Of a stretch of DNA of 64,000 bases, positions 42,487 to 51,809 are shown in pieces. Under the pieces are notes generated by a model. It had not been told where the DNA came from, made no database searches, and worked only from the letters and a program-made list of their open reading frames with translations. The position numbers and the translations under genes were made by a program. Every line of letters begins with the position of its first letter. Positions within the stretch are counted from its first letter, which is position 1. The DNA lies in the NCBI RefSeq assembly GCF_007280415.1, contig NZ_VKKU01000001.1, positions 1,550,001 to 1,614,000 on the forward strand, read 5' to 3'. This DNA comes from Sphingorhabdus contaminans (lineage in GTDB: Bacteria > Pseudomonadota > Alphaproteobacteria > Sphingomonadales > Sphingomonadaceae).

Positions 42487-44195
42487 TAAAGACCATGCGC
42501 ACCCGATTTTTATTAGGCACATTATGTGCACTTTCCGCTTTTTTTGTAACTGCGCCTGCAAACGCAGACGGTCTTGTCGAAAATGTAAATGGCATCACGC
42601 TTGATGCCGACGGCAAGGTCATCCGGTTCAATGCAATTCTGATTGGCAAAGACGGCAAGGTAACCGAGCTTTTAACCAAAAAGGACAAACTGCCACCCAA
42701 GCTCGATTTTCGCCATGATGGCAAAGGCGCCACGATGTTGCCGGGCCTGATAGATGCGCATGGCCATGTCATGGGGCTTGGTTTCCAGTTACTTACTCTG
42801 GATCTGTCGGGTACCAACAGCCTTGCGGAAGCGCAGGCGGCTATCCGGGAATATGCCGCCAAAAATCCTGATCGCCGCTGGATTATCGGAAGGGGATGGA
42901 ATCAGGAAAAATGGGGTCTGGGCCGTTTCCCCACTGCGGCCGATCTCGATGTCGCCGTCGGCGACCGACCTGTCTGGCTGGAACGTGTTGATGGGCATGC
43001 CGGCTGGGCGAACAGCTTCGCGATGGAGATTGCCGGTGTGACCGCGGCATCCAAATCACCACCTGGCGGGCGGATCGAAATGGCGGGTGGCAAACCCACT
43101 GGCATTTTCGTCGATGCAGCCTCAGAACTGGTCGGCAAATTTGTACCCGTTCCCAAGCCTGCCGAACGGGACATTGCCCTGGGCGAAGCACAAAAGAAGC
43201 TTCTCTCACAAGGTATCACGGCAATCGCCGACATGGGCACGTCGTTGGAAGACTGGCAAAGTTATCGCCGGGCAGGCGACGGCGGCTGGCTTTCGATACG
43301 CATATTTGGTTATGCGGGCGGCATAGAAAATATGGTTGCGATTGCGGGACCAAGGCCAACCCCCTGGCTCTATGACGACAAGCTGCGTCTGGGTGGCGTA
43401 AAACTTTATCTGGATGGCGCCTTAGGCAGCCGCGGTGCTTGGCTCAAAAAGCCATATGCGGATGCTCCGGGTCAGACCGGACTGCAATTTCTTGCAAGCG
43501 CCGAAATCCGCAATTTGATGGTGCGTGCTTCGATGGACGGCTTTCAAACGGCAATCCACGCTATTGGCGATGCGGCCAACGCAGAAGTAATCGGCGCAAT
43601 CGAAGAACTTTCGGAAACGTACAAGGACGACCGCCGCTGGCGTATTGAGCATGTTCAGATTGTCGATCCCATTGATCTTCAGAAGCTTGGCAAGCATGGA
43701 ATCATATCCTCCATGCAACCTGTACACCAGACATCGGATCGTATCATGGCAGAAGCGCGATTGGGCCGGGAGCGGCTTAAAGGGGCCTATGCCTGGCAAT
43801 CCATCGCGAAAGCAGGCGGCAACCTGGCTTTCGGATCGGATGTTCCCGTTGAATCTGCTGATCCCTTCGCCGGACTCGCAACGGCAATGACGCGCGAAGA
43901 CGCAGCCGGACAACCTTTTGGCGGATGGCGTCCTGAAGAACGCGTCTCCCGGGAACAAGCCCTTGCAGGTTTTACAACAGGAGCGGCATTTGCTGCTTTT
44001 GCCGAGGGAAAGGTCGGTTCACTCACCCCCGGACATCATGCGGATTTCATATTGATAAATGTCGACCCCTTGCTTGCAAGCCCGGCGGAACTGCGTAAAG
44101 CAGTTGTGTCCGAAACTTGGGTTGGCGGAAGACCCGCTTATCAAAGCTCTGCAGCAACCGCCGCGCAGAATATAAAAGATGGAGAGAGACGATAA
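42483..44195 (+). CDS. Secreted amidohydrolase 3-family protein (YtcJ-like)
   Basis: 570 residues. A signal peptide follows Met5 and ends in APANADG. The exact start (42483 or 42495) is unclear: the first overlaps the previous stop by ATGA, the second has AAGGGA about 10 bases upstream. Metal ligands are His-x-His in LPGLIDAHGHVMGLG, a His pair in QTAIHAIGDAA and IEHVQIVDP, and Asp in FGSDVPVE. The family acts on N-acyl or cyclic amide bonds, but YtcJ-type members have no agreed substrate. Operon with an HIBDH-like and an NADP-oxidoreductase gene. Confidence 0.88.
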   Translation: MIKTMRTRFLLGTLCALSAFFVTAPANADGLVENVNGITLDADGKVIRFNAILIGKDGKVTELLTKKDKLPPKLDFRHDGKGATMLPGLIDAHGHVMGLGFQLLTLDLSGTNSLAEAQAAIREYAAKNPDRRWIIGRGWNQEKWGLGRFPTAADLDVAVGDRPVWLERVDGHAGWANSFAMEIAGVTAASKSPPGGRIEMAGGKPTGIFVDAASELVGKFVPVPKPAERDIALGEAQKKLLSQGITAIADMGTSLEDWQSYRRAGDGGWLSIRIFGYAGGIENMVAIAGPRPTPWLYDDKLRLGGVKLYLDGALGSRGAWLKKPYADAPGQTGLQFLASAEIRNLMVRASMDGFQTAIHAIGDAANAEVIGAIEELSETYKDDRRWRIEHVQIVDPIDLQKLGKHGIISSMQPVHQTSDRIMAEARLGRERLKGAYAWQSIAKAGGNLAFGSDVPVESADPFAGLATAMTREDAAGQPFGGWRPEERVSREQALAGFTTGAAFAAFAEGKVGSLTPGHHADFILINVDPLLASPAELRKAVVSETWVGGRPAYQSSAATAAQNIKDGERR

Positions 44196-45214
44196 TGGCA
44201 CGTGCATGGACTTTGGCTAGCCGTCCTGCGGGACTTCCCAACGACAGCAATTTCGCAATGGTCGAAACACCGGACGCTCCGCTGGCCGACGGCGAATTTC
44301 GCGTGACGAATAGCTGGCTGTCGGTCGACCCCTATATGCGGGGGCGGATGAACGATGCAAAAAGCTATGCGGATCCATTCCAATTGGGTGAGCCCATGAC
44401 GGGCGGAGCCGTTGGTACTGTCACCGACAGCCGAAATGCCGATTTTCCGGTCGGCGCCAAGGTTTTGCATATGGGAGGCTGGCGCGACTCTGTGGTACTG
44501 GGAGGCGGCACCACTTCGCCCGCAGGAATGCCTCCTGTCCGGCTACCTGAATTGGGCGTGCCCGACCAACACTGGCTCAGCGTTATTGGAATGCCGGGCG
44601 GAACAGCTTGGTTCGGGCTACTTAAAGTCGCTGAGGCAAAGGCTGGAGAAGTTGTATTTGTGTCGGCAGCAGCTGGTGCCGTTGGCTCGACAGTTACACA
44701 AATCGCAAAGGCGAAAGGCATGAAGGTCATCGGCTCTGCAGGTGGCGCCGACAAATGCGCCTGGGTCAAGGAGCTCGGCGCGGATGCGGTTATCGATTAT
44801 AAGGCCGGTAAAGTGCTGCCCCAATTGATGGCTGCTCTCAATGATTTGGGTGAAACGGGTATTGATGTGTATTTCGACAATGTGGGCGGCGAACATTTTG
44901 ATGCTGCGCTGGCCACTTCGCGCGAATGGGCTCGTTTCGCGATATGCGGGATGATTGATGTCTACAACGACTTCAAGGCACAACCTATGCAGTATCTGCC
45001 GATGATCATCGGCAAACGCGTAACCATCAAAGGGTTTTTGTACCCTGATTTCTACGCACAGGTGCCGGAGTTCAACGCCGACATGGCCCAGTTGATCACA
45101 TCAGGCGCCGTTACCGGTCGCGAAACAGTGAAAGAAGGTCTGGAGAAAACTCCCGAGGCATTTCTGGGACTTTTCAGCGGCGAAAACACGGGCAAAATGC
45201 TCGTAAAACTCTGA
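44195..45214 (+). CDS. NADP-dependent MDR-family oxidoreductase (alkenal/one reductase type)
   Basis: 339 residues from the ATG at 44195, one base inside the amidohydrolase stop (TAATG) with GGAGAGAG upstream; the longer frame is rejected. The CurA/leukotriene-B4-dehydrogenase pattern is seen in DPYMRGRM, the nucleotide loop VSAAAGAVGSTVTQIAKAKGMKVIGSAGG and the DVYFDNVGG stretch. There are no zinc ligands, so it is a zinc-free MDR reductase that saturates alpha,beta-unsaturated carbonyls using NADPH. It ends a three-gene operon followed by a stem-loop. Confidence 0.9.
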   Translation: MARAWTLASRPAGLPNDSNFAMVETPDAPLADGEFRVTNSWLSVDPYMRGRMNDAKSYADPFQLGEPMTGGAVGTVTDSRNADFPVGAKVLHMGGWRDSVVLGGGTTSPAGMPPVRLPELGVPDQHWLSVIGMPGGTAWFGLLKVAEAKAGEVVFVSAAAGAVGSTVTQIAKAKGMKVIGSAGGADKCAWVKELGADAVIDYKAGKVLPQLMAALNDLGETGIDVYFDNVGGEHFDAALATSREWARFAICGMIDVYNDFKAQPMQYLPMIIGKRVTIKGFLYPDFYAQVPEFNADMAQLITSGAVTGRETVKEGLEKTPEAFLGLFSGENTGKMLVKL

Positions 45215-45250
45215 ATTAAGTCTCTTTATACATAATCCGCCTGAATGAAT

Positions 45251-45277
45251 GCTCGTCCGGGAGAGTTCCGGACGGGC
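45251..45277 (+). terminator. Stem-loop after the oxidoreductase operon
   Basis: GCTCGTCCGG (45251-45260) pairs with CCGGACGGGC (45268-45277), one G-T pair, loop of 7. There is no T-run, so termination is only probable. Confidence 0.5.
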
Positions 45278-45334
45278 GCTATTCCGTAACGTCAACTATT
45301 TGATTGTTGCACAATAGCATCACTCCCGAAATTT

Positions 45335-45348
45335 CGCGGAATTCCGCG
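45335..45348. promoter_or_regulatory. Perfect 14-bp palindrome upstream of the second TonB-dependent receptor
   Basis: CGCGGAATTCCGCG reads the same on both strands. It lies 70 bases upstream of the receptor start, next to the imperfect inverted pair ATTGT-TGC-ACAAT at 45303-45315. It could be an operator for an unlinked regulator. Confidence 0.35.
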
Positions 45349-45417
45349 CTGTAGCGCGATGACATTCGTATGCGCATTGGGTAGAAGGCATCAAAACAAT
45401 TTAAAACAGGAGAGAAG

Positions 45418-48156
45418 ATGATGTTGCGACGTGTGACCCCTATAAGCCACGCCCTCAGGTTATCAGCAGCGTGCATTGCACTTGCTATTCCTGGCGCAGT
45501 GTATGCACAGGAAGAACCTCAAGCCGAAGAAGCTGCTGCCCAAGACGACGAAATCGTCGTGACAGCACAAGGCCGTACCCAACTCTTGTCCGACGTTCCC
45601 GTCGCTATTTCGGCTGTAAATGCTGAAACGCTGCAGAATAGTGGCGCTAACGACATACGCCAGTTGAACCAGGTTGCTCCATCATTGCTGGTATCGTCAA
45701 CCGGTTCGGAAGCAAATGGTTCGGCGCGTATTCGCGGTATCGGTACCGTCGGCGACAACCCCGGTCTTGAAAGCTCGGTTCCCGTTTTTATCGACGGTGT
45801 TTACCGTTCGCGTTCGGGCATCGGTCTGAACGAACTTGGCGAAATCGACCGTGTCGAAGTGCAGCGCGGCCCTCAGGGAACTCTCGGCGGTCGTAACTCG
45901 TCGGCGGGTCTGATCAGCATTTACTCGAAAAAACCGGAATTCAGCTTCGGCGGTAGCGGCGAACTGACCTATGGCAATTATGATTTCATGCGTGCCGCAG
46001 CCGGCTTTACCGGCCCAATCTCGGAACAACTCGCTTTCCGCGTTGATGGTGTTTACGTAAAGCGTGACGGTTTTTACCGCGACGATCAAACCGGTCGCGA
46101 CGTCAACAATCGCGATCGCTATTTCCTGCGTGGACAGTTGTTGTTCGAACCGTCGGATGCACTTTCTGTCCGGCTGATTGCGGACTACACATTCCGTCAG
46201 GAAGAGTGCTGTGCCGCAACCTATGTCGATGGCACGGTCAATCCGTTCATCGGCAATCTGAACAATCCGTCGACGCCACTTAGCCCGCTGCAGACGACGG
46301 GTAACAACATCATCAATGTGTTGCGGGATTTGGGTCAGCCTCTGGCCGCCCTAAATCAGGGTTATGGCCGACTGATTTCAGTTAGCCCGAACCGCGTCTT
46401 TACAGGTGAGACCAAGGATTATGGCTTCTCCGGCCAGATCGACTATGATCTCGGCGGAGCGACCTTGACCTCGATTACCGCCTATCGCCAATATCGTTCG
46501 GGTCAGGCTTCTGATACCGATTATAGCGAAGTCGATATCCTGTTCCGCGCACCGAGCGACGATGCCTATCGCCAGTTCCACACCTTTACGCAGGAACTCC
46601 GCCTGCAAGGTGAAGCCTTTGGCGGGAAGCTCGACTGGCTTGTTGGCGGTTTCTACGCCAACGAAAAGCTAACCGTTCGCGACAATCTGCGTTTTGGTAA
46701 CCAATATGGCCGCTTTGCGAACTGCCGTATCATTTCCGGTGGCGGCCTAGCCTTTGCCTACAGCCCGACATCGCAAAGCTGTATCAACCCGGCCCTGCGC
46801 CCGACCGTTTCGGGTGCTCTGGGTGCAGCAGGTCCGCTTGTTCTGGCCGCTCTGGATCGCCTCGACACCATGAACAATGTCGGGACGACCAACGACCGCT
46901 ATTTCCAGAATGGCACCAACTGGGCGCTGTTCACGCACAATATCTTGCATATCACCGATACGCTCGATCTGACGCTTGGTCTGCGGTACACGTCTGACAA
47001 GAAGAAGTTCAATGCCACATTCGGTAATGACAATACAATCTGCACGGCCAACCAGGCGGCGCTTAGTTCGCTCCTGACCACGCCGCTTGCTGCTACGGCC
47101 GGAGGAATCATCGGACTATCCTGCCAGGGCAACTCGACCGCAGAACTTAACGGCGTTTCTATCCGGGATAAGCGGAGCGAGGACGAGTTCACCGGTACCG
47201 CCATCTTGTCGTGGAAACCGACCGACGATCTGCTGCTCTACACCAGCTTTGCGCGGGGTTATAAAGCAGGCGGCTTCAACCTTGACCGTTCGGCACTGAA
47301 ATCCCCGATTGCGACCTTCGCCTCTGTGGGCGGAGCGCAAGCGCTGGTAGGCAATCTGCAGTTCGATCCCGAACTGGTCGACAGCTATGAAATCGGCGCG
47401 AAATATTCGACCGGACCGCTCAGCGTCAGCTTGTCGGCTTTCCGTTCGGATTTCAGCAACTTCCAGCTCAACACCTTCAACGGAACCGTATTCCTAGTGC
47501 AAACCATCAATGGCTGCTCAACAAGCCTCGGAGGTGCGGATCGCGACTTGAGCTCGGCAACGGGTGCATGTGCGGCTGGTGATGTCGGTTATGGCGTTCG
47601 TGCCGAAGGCTTCGAATTGGAAGCATCGCTGGTTCCAGCCCGTAACTTCCGCGTTGCGGCTGGCCTGACCTACTCGAACACGGCCTATCGCAACAATCTG
47701 GTCGGCAATAAGTCGGGTGCCCCTCTGGACGCTGCACTGCGTAAGCTTCCGGGCGACAATCTGTCGAACGCGCCAGAGTTGGTTGCCACGTCCAGCGTGA
47801 CATGGACTCCTGAAATCGGAAGCAGCGGCCTGACCGGCCTGTTCTATTTCGACGGACGTCTGACAGGCGACTATAACACCGGTTCCGATCTCTTCCCGCA
47901 AAAGGAGCAAGATGGTTTTGCGGTGTTTAACGCCCGTATCGGCCTGCGTGGTCCCGATGAAGCGTGGGGCATTGAACTTTGGGGTCAGAACATCTTCAAT
48001 CAGGATTATGCGCAGGTGGCATTTAACACGCCATTCCAGGCAGGAACCACCTCGGCTCCGTTCGTGGATCCGCAATATCCCGGTGGTCGCCAGCTCTTCT
48101 CGCAGTTCCTTGCCGAGCCTCGCACATATGGGATCACATTGCGCGGCAAATTCTAA
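45418..48156 (+). CDS. Large TonB-dependent receptor
   Basis: 912 residues, AGGAG 5-8 bases before two adjacent ATG codons (45418, 45421). The signal peptide ends in GAVYA and is followed by an acidic spacer and DDEIVVTAQGRTQLLSDVPVA. The plug contains ARIRGIGTVGD and VEVQRGPQGTLGGRNSSAG. A pair of vicinal Cys (QEECCAAT) and other Cys in loops may form disulfides. The chain ends GITLRGKF with terminal Phe. No substrate can be inferred: neither Fur nor riboswitch signals are upstream, only a palindrome. It stands alone before a terminator. Confidence 0.92.
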   Translation: MMLRRVTPISHALRLSAACIALAIPGAVYAQEEPQAEEAAAQDDEIVVTAQGRTQLLSDVPVAISAVNAETLQNSGANDIRQLNQVAPSLLVSSTGSEANGSARIRGIGTVGDNPGLESSVPVFIDGVYRSRSGIGLNELGEIDRVEVQRGPQGTLGGRNSSAGLISIYSKKPEFSFGGSGELTYGNYDFMRAAAGFTGPISEQLAFRVDGVYVKRDGFYRDDQTGRDVNNRDRYFLRGQLLFEPSDALSVRLIADYTFRQEECCAATYVDGTVNPFIGNLNNPSTPLSPLQTTGNNIINVLRDLGQPLAALNQGYGRLISVSPNRVFTGETKDYGFSGQIDYDLGGATLTSITAYRQYRSGQASDTDYSEVDILFRAPSDDAYRQFHTFTQELRLQGEAFGGKLDWLVGGFYANEKLTVRDNLRFGNQYGRFANCRIISGGGLAFAYSPTSQSCINPALRPTVSGALGAAGPLVLAALDRLDTMNNVGTTNDRYFQNGTNWALFTHNILHITDTLDLTLGLRYTSDKKKFNATFGNDNTICTANQAALSSLLTTPLAATAGGIIGLSCQGNSTAELNGVSIRDKRSEDEFTGTAILSWKPTDDLLLYTSFARGYKAGGFNLDRSALKSPIATFASVGGAQALVGNLQFDPELVDSYEIGAKYSTGPLSVSLSAFRSDFSNFQLNTFNGTVFLVQTINGCSTSLGGADRDLSSATGACAAGDVGYGVRAEGFELEASLVPARNFRVAAGLTYSNTAYRNNLVGNKSGAPLDAALRKLPGDNLSNAPELVATSSVTWTPEIGSSGLTGLFYFDGRLTGDYNTGSDLFPQKEQDGFAVFNARIGLRGPDEAWGIELWGQNIFNQDYAQVAFNTPFQAGTTSAPFVDPQYPGGRQLFSQFLAEPRTYGITLRGKF

Positions 48157-48178
48157 AGATCGCGAATAGCACTACAAA

Positions 48179-48206
48179 AAAAGGCCCGCAGCGATGCGGG
48201 CCTTTT
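48179..48206. terminator. Bidirectional terminator between the receptor and rhlE
   Basis: GGCCCGC (48183-48189) pairs with GCGGGCC (48196-48202) around AGCGAT, extended by flanking AAAA/TTTT. T-runs occur on both strands, so it serves both convergent genes. Confidence 0.9.
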
Positions 48207-48229
48207 CTTTATCAGCATTTCAAAAACTT

Positions 48230-49582
48230 CTAGCTACCGAAACCTACGCTCAGGAATCCGGGCATCGGACCGTTCCAGCCGTCATCGCCCACCACCGCGT
48301 CGGGCGCTGGCGCTGGCTTGGACTTCGCACGCGCGGACTTCGGGGCATCCGGCTTTGTGGCACGGGGCGATTTCGCCTCTTCTTGCTTTTCGACCTTATC
48401 CTTAGGGGCTGCCGCTTTGCGTCCGCGTTTGGCGGGCGCCTTTTCATCTTGTTCCGCAGCAGGCGCTTCGACCTTGCCAAGGCGGGTGATCTTGTTGCCA
48501 ATCAGCTTTTCGATATTCTCGATTGCTTCCTCGTCCGCTTTGGTGACGAAGGTAAATGCCCGGCCTTTCGCCCCTGCCCGTCCGGTGCGGCCGATCCGGT
48601 GCACGTAATCATCGGGGTGCCAGGGCGCATCAAAATTGAAAACATGGCTCACGCCTTTGACATCAAGTCCGCGCGCCGCAACATCGGACGCGACCAGATA
48701 ATCGATATCGCCGTTCTTGAACGCTTCCAGTTGTTTCTGGCGTGTGGCCTGATCAATGTCGCCATGGATCTCGCCCGATCGCATTCCGTGCCGTTGCAAG
48801 CTGGTATTCAATTCGCGAACGGTTGTTTTACGGTTGCAGAAAATGATCGCATTCGATGCATTTTCACTACGAATAAGGTCGCGCAACACTTCCCGCTTTT
48901 TCATCGGCGCCACATTGACGAGGAATTGTTCAATATTGGTGTTGGCCGTGGCGGGGCGTGCCACTTCGATATATTTCGGGTTCGACAAAAACTTGTCGGC
49001 CAGTTTCTTGATAGGCGGCGGCATTGTTGCCGAAAACAGTAATGTCTGCCGTGTCGTGGGCAACTTAGTGCAGATATGTTCGATGTCGGGAATGAAGCCC
49101 ATATCGAGCATCCGGTCGGCCTCGTCGATCACGAGCATCTCGCACCCCGTCAGCAAAATCTTTCCGCGTTCGAAAAGGTCCATGAGGCGGCCCGGCGTCG
49201 CGATCAGAACATCGACACCCTTTTCAAGTGCCTTTACCTGATCACCCATTTGCACGCCGCCAATAAGCAGCGCCATCGAAAGCTTGTGATATTTTCCATA
49301 TTTTTCAAAATTTTCAGCCACCTGGGCCGCGAGTTCCCGGGTAGGTTCCAAAATCAGGCTTCGCGGCATACGGGCACGGGCGCGACCGTTGGCGAGCACA
49401 TCAATCATGGGCAACACAAAGCTGGCGGTTTTTCCTGTTCCGGTTTGCGCAATGGCGATCAGATCGCGCATCATCTGCACTTGAGGGATAGCAGCGGCCT
49501 GTATGGGGGTCGGCTCATCATAGCCAGCCTCGGTAACGGCCTTCAATAATTCATCAGACAAGCCGATATCGGCAAAACGCAT
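48230..49582 (-). CDS. rhlE: DEAD-box RNA helicase RhlE
   Basis: 450 residues from the ATG at 49582 (MRFADIGLSDELLKAV); the longer frame is non-family sequence. All motifs are visible: Q-motif PTPIQAAAIP, AQTGTGKTASF, PTRELAAQV, DEADRMLDMGF, SATMP, then HGDIDQATRQ, ASDVAARGLDVKGV and HRIGRTGRAG. The C-terminal 70 residues are a basic Ala/Lys/Pro-rich tail ending in a conserved GPMPGFLSVGFG-like motif. It unwinds RNA in ribosome assembly and mRNA turnover. Confidence 0.95.
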   Translation of the reverse strand: MRFADIGLSDELLKAVTEAGYDEPTPIQAAAIPQVQMMRDLIAIAQTGTGKTASFVLPMIDVLANGRARARMPRSLILEPTRELAAQVAENFEKYGKYHKLSMALLIGGVQMGDQVKALEKGVDVLIATPGRLMDLFERGKILLTGCEMLVIDEADRMLDMGFIPDIEHICTKLPTTRQTLLFSATMPPPIKKLADKFLSNPKYIEVARPATANTNIEQFLVNVAPMKKREVLRDLIRSENASNAIIFCNRKTTVRELNTSLQRHGMRSGEIHGDIDQATRQKQLEAFKNGDIDYLVASDVAARGLDVKGVSHVFNFDAPWHPDDYVHRIGRTGRAGAKGRAFTFVTKADEEAIENIEKLIGNKITRLGKVEAPAAEQDEKAPAKRGRKAAAPKDKVEKQEEAKSPRATKPDAPKSARAKSKPAPAPDAVVGDDGWNGPMPGFLSVGFGS

Positions 49583-49703
49583 ATAATTGTTCCGGAAAAG
49601 CGAAAAAGGCCAAACAACGCAGCCGAAACGCGTCTTGGCTTGCGCGGCCTTTGGTCTGCCGGGGCACAAATGTCAAGGAAATTGGCGGTATCGGCTATGC
49701 TGG

Positions 49704-50210
49704 TCAGCGCGGAACAAGCAGGCGGAACTTATCGACCTCGCACTTTGCGCCCGTGCGGGCGTGCAACATGTCACGGTCGACACACAGCTTCCCGTCATAG
49801 GGTCGCTCCATATAGGCACCGGCGTAAAATTCGCGGGCCAGACATCCATCGCCGAGATAGGCGCGGATCAGCACACCATCACGGGTCAAAAGTTCGAGCG
49901 TATCCTTTGTCCCCGGACGTGACCCTGCGAGCTTGTCGATCCACAGGCACTTGCCGATCTTTTGCTCTTTATATTTTACGACCAACGGCTTTTTCGCTTT
50001 GGCAGCAGGCGCACTTATCGGTGCAAAAGACTGGCTTGGAAGACGAACGATAACGCGCTGGTCGACACGAACCTGATAAAATCGGTCCTTTAACCGCAGG
50101 ATCGGAGCGAAGGCATTATCCGAAGGCACAACTTCGATTTGCGCCAGTGCATCCCGCGACACCGTCGTCAAAGCAATTCCCAAGACTATGATGGACAAGG
50201 CAATGCGCAA
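49704..50210 (-). CDS. Secreted protein of unknown function
   Basis: 168 residues with a signal peptide ending in RDALAQ. The mature part begins EVVPSDNAFAPILRLKDRFYQVRVDQRVIVRLP, has a basic stretch and ends in a domain with three Cys (GKCLWIDKL, GDGCLAREFYAG, LCVDRDM). It is not a family I can name; similar small periplasmic proteins occur in Sphingomonadales. Coding is supported by the signal peptide, the length and its position between same- and opposite-strand genes with normal codon use. Confidence 0.7.
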   Translation of the reverse strand: MRIALSIIVLGIALTTVSRDALAQIEVVPSDNAFAPILRLKDRFYQVRVDQRVIVRLPSQSFAPISAPAAKAKKPLVVKYKEQKIGKCLWIDKLAGSRPGTKDTLELLTRDGVLIRAYLGDGCLAREFYAGAYMERPYDGKLCVDRDMLHARTGAKCEVDKFRLLVPR

Positions 50211-50304
50211 AAGTGAATCCGGTATCGAGTTGAAGTTCGGACGGCTTTAGCCGATAGGGTTGAACAGGGTATGAATTGGGCAAGTCCGGGCCGCTGTCAA
50301 TGAT

Positions 50305-51744
50305 TTGGAACAGGTTGTGGCAAATATAGATGTTTTGTCGGAATTGAAGGATTTTTTGGGGCCTAAAGGGTTTAATGACGACCCGCATGCTATGGCGCCG
50401 TGGCTGACAGATTGGCGTGGTCGCTATACCGGTCGTGCTGCAGCGCTGGTTTCCCCCGCGAATACGCGCGAAGTTGCGGAAATTGTCCGATGGGCGGCAC
50501 GGCACCGGACCGCAATTGTACCGCAGGGCGGGAATAGCGGCATGGTCGCAGGCGCTACCCCGGACGGCAGTGGCAACCAGATTATCCTGTCCCTGCGTCG
50601 TATGGACAAGATACTCGCCTTCGATACCGACAACGGGCTGGTCCATTGCCAGGCGGGTGTCATTTTACAGAATCTGCATGAAGCCGCTTCGGCGAAAGGA
50701 CGTCGTTTTCCCCTGACACTGGGCGGAAAGGGATCAGCCACAATAGGCGGGCTCGTGTCGACAAATGCCGGCGGCACGCAGGTTCTTCGGCATGGCACAA
50801 TGCGTCAGTTAGTAGCCGGTATAGAGGCCGTCCTTCCAGACGGATCGATTTATGATGGCCTGTCACCGCTCAAAAAAGACAATCGGGGTTATGACCTGAA
50901 ACATCTGCTGATCGGTGGCGAAGGAACTATCGGTATTGTGACATCCGCAATTGTTCAAACCGTACCCGCCTTGGTAGACCGCTGCGTCGTCTGGGTTGGG
51001 GTCAACAGCCCTGATGATGCCTATCGCCTTCTTTTGTTCATGCAGACACAGGCGCGCGAAAAGCTGGAAGGATTTGAGATACTTCCGCAGAGGGCCCTCA
51101 ACGCAGTTATAAAGCACATTTCGGGCACAAGAGCCCCTCTGGAAACCGAACACCGCTGGCATGTGCTTATGGAACTCGTGCAGGATGACCCGAGCCAGAC
51201 TGCGCCCGCAACGCTTGCAACCAATTTGCTCGAGCAAGCAATTGAAGCCGCATTGATCCAGAATGCTACCCTGGCCAGTAGTGAGGCACAGGCCGAAGCC
51301 TTCTGGAAAATTCGCGACTCGATCGCAGAAGCGGAGCGTGCCGAAGGCCCCGCGCTGCAACATGATATCAGCGTCCCGGTCGCCGCGATGTCCCGCTTCA
51401 TTATCGAAGAATCGCCGGTAATTGAGCGAGAATGGCCCGGGACAAAAACCGTGGCCTTTGGTCATCTCGGGGACGGAAACATACATTTTCATGTCAAGGC
51501 ACCGCCGGATGTCGATACAGCCCATTGGTACGCAACGGACGGAAAGGCGATAACATCCCATATCTATGACCGCGTTCTCGCCTATGCGGGCTCTCTTTCT
51601 GCTGAACATGGCATTGGCCAGGCAAAAATAGCGGAGTTTGCACGTTTGACGGACCCAACACGCCTATCCGCCTTGAAAGCCATCAAGAATGCTTTCGATC
51701 CGTTGGGCATCATGAATCCGGGAAAACTTGTTCCACTTGCGTAA
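50305..51744 (+). CDS. FAD-linked 2-hydroxyacid dehydrogenase (D-2-hydroxyglutarate/glycolate-oxidase GlcD type)
   Basis: 479 residues from a TTG at 50305; a GTG at 50317 is equally possible, and no ATG is available before the family domain begins (DVLSELKDFLGPKG). The FAD_binding_4 domain shows RHRTAIVPQGGNSGMVAGATPD and LGGKGSATIGGLVSTNAGGTQVLRHG. The FAD-oxidase_C domain shows FGHLGDGNIHFHVKAP, SAEHGIGQAKI and NPGKLVP at the end. These enzymes oxidise D-2-hydroxyglutarate, D-lactate or glycolate, passing electrons to a flavoprotein. Absence of linked serA or glcEF leaves the substrate open. Confidence 0.88.
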   Translation: MEQVVANIDVLSELKDFLGPKGFNDDPHAMAPWLTDWRGRYTGRAAALVSPANTREVAEIVRWAARHRTAIVPQGGNSGMVAGATPDGSGNQIILSLRRMDKILAFDTDNGLVHCQAGVILQNLHEAASAKGRRFPLTLGGKGSATIGGLVSTNAGGTQVLRHGTMRQLVAGIEAVLPDGSIYDGLSPLKKDNRGYDLKHLLIGGEGTIGIVTSAIVQTVPALVDRCVVWVGVNSPDDAYRLLLFMQTQAREKLEGFEILPQRALNAVIKHISGTRAPLETEHRWHVLMELVQDDPSQTAPATLATNLLEQAIEAALIQNATLASSEAQAEAFWKIRDSIAEAERAEGPALQHDISVPVAAMSRFIIEESPVIEREWPGTKTVAFGHLGDGNIHFHVKAPPDVDTAHWYATDGKAITSHIYDRVLAYAGSLSAEHGIGQAKIAEFARLTDPTRLSALKAIKNAFDPLGIMNPGKLVPLA

Positions 51745-51809
51745 ATGCCCCTGTCCGCCTAAAGCGCCGCATCAAATTTTTGTCGCAATAACAACATATG
51801 GAGTTTCCG

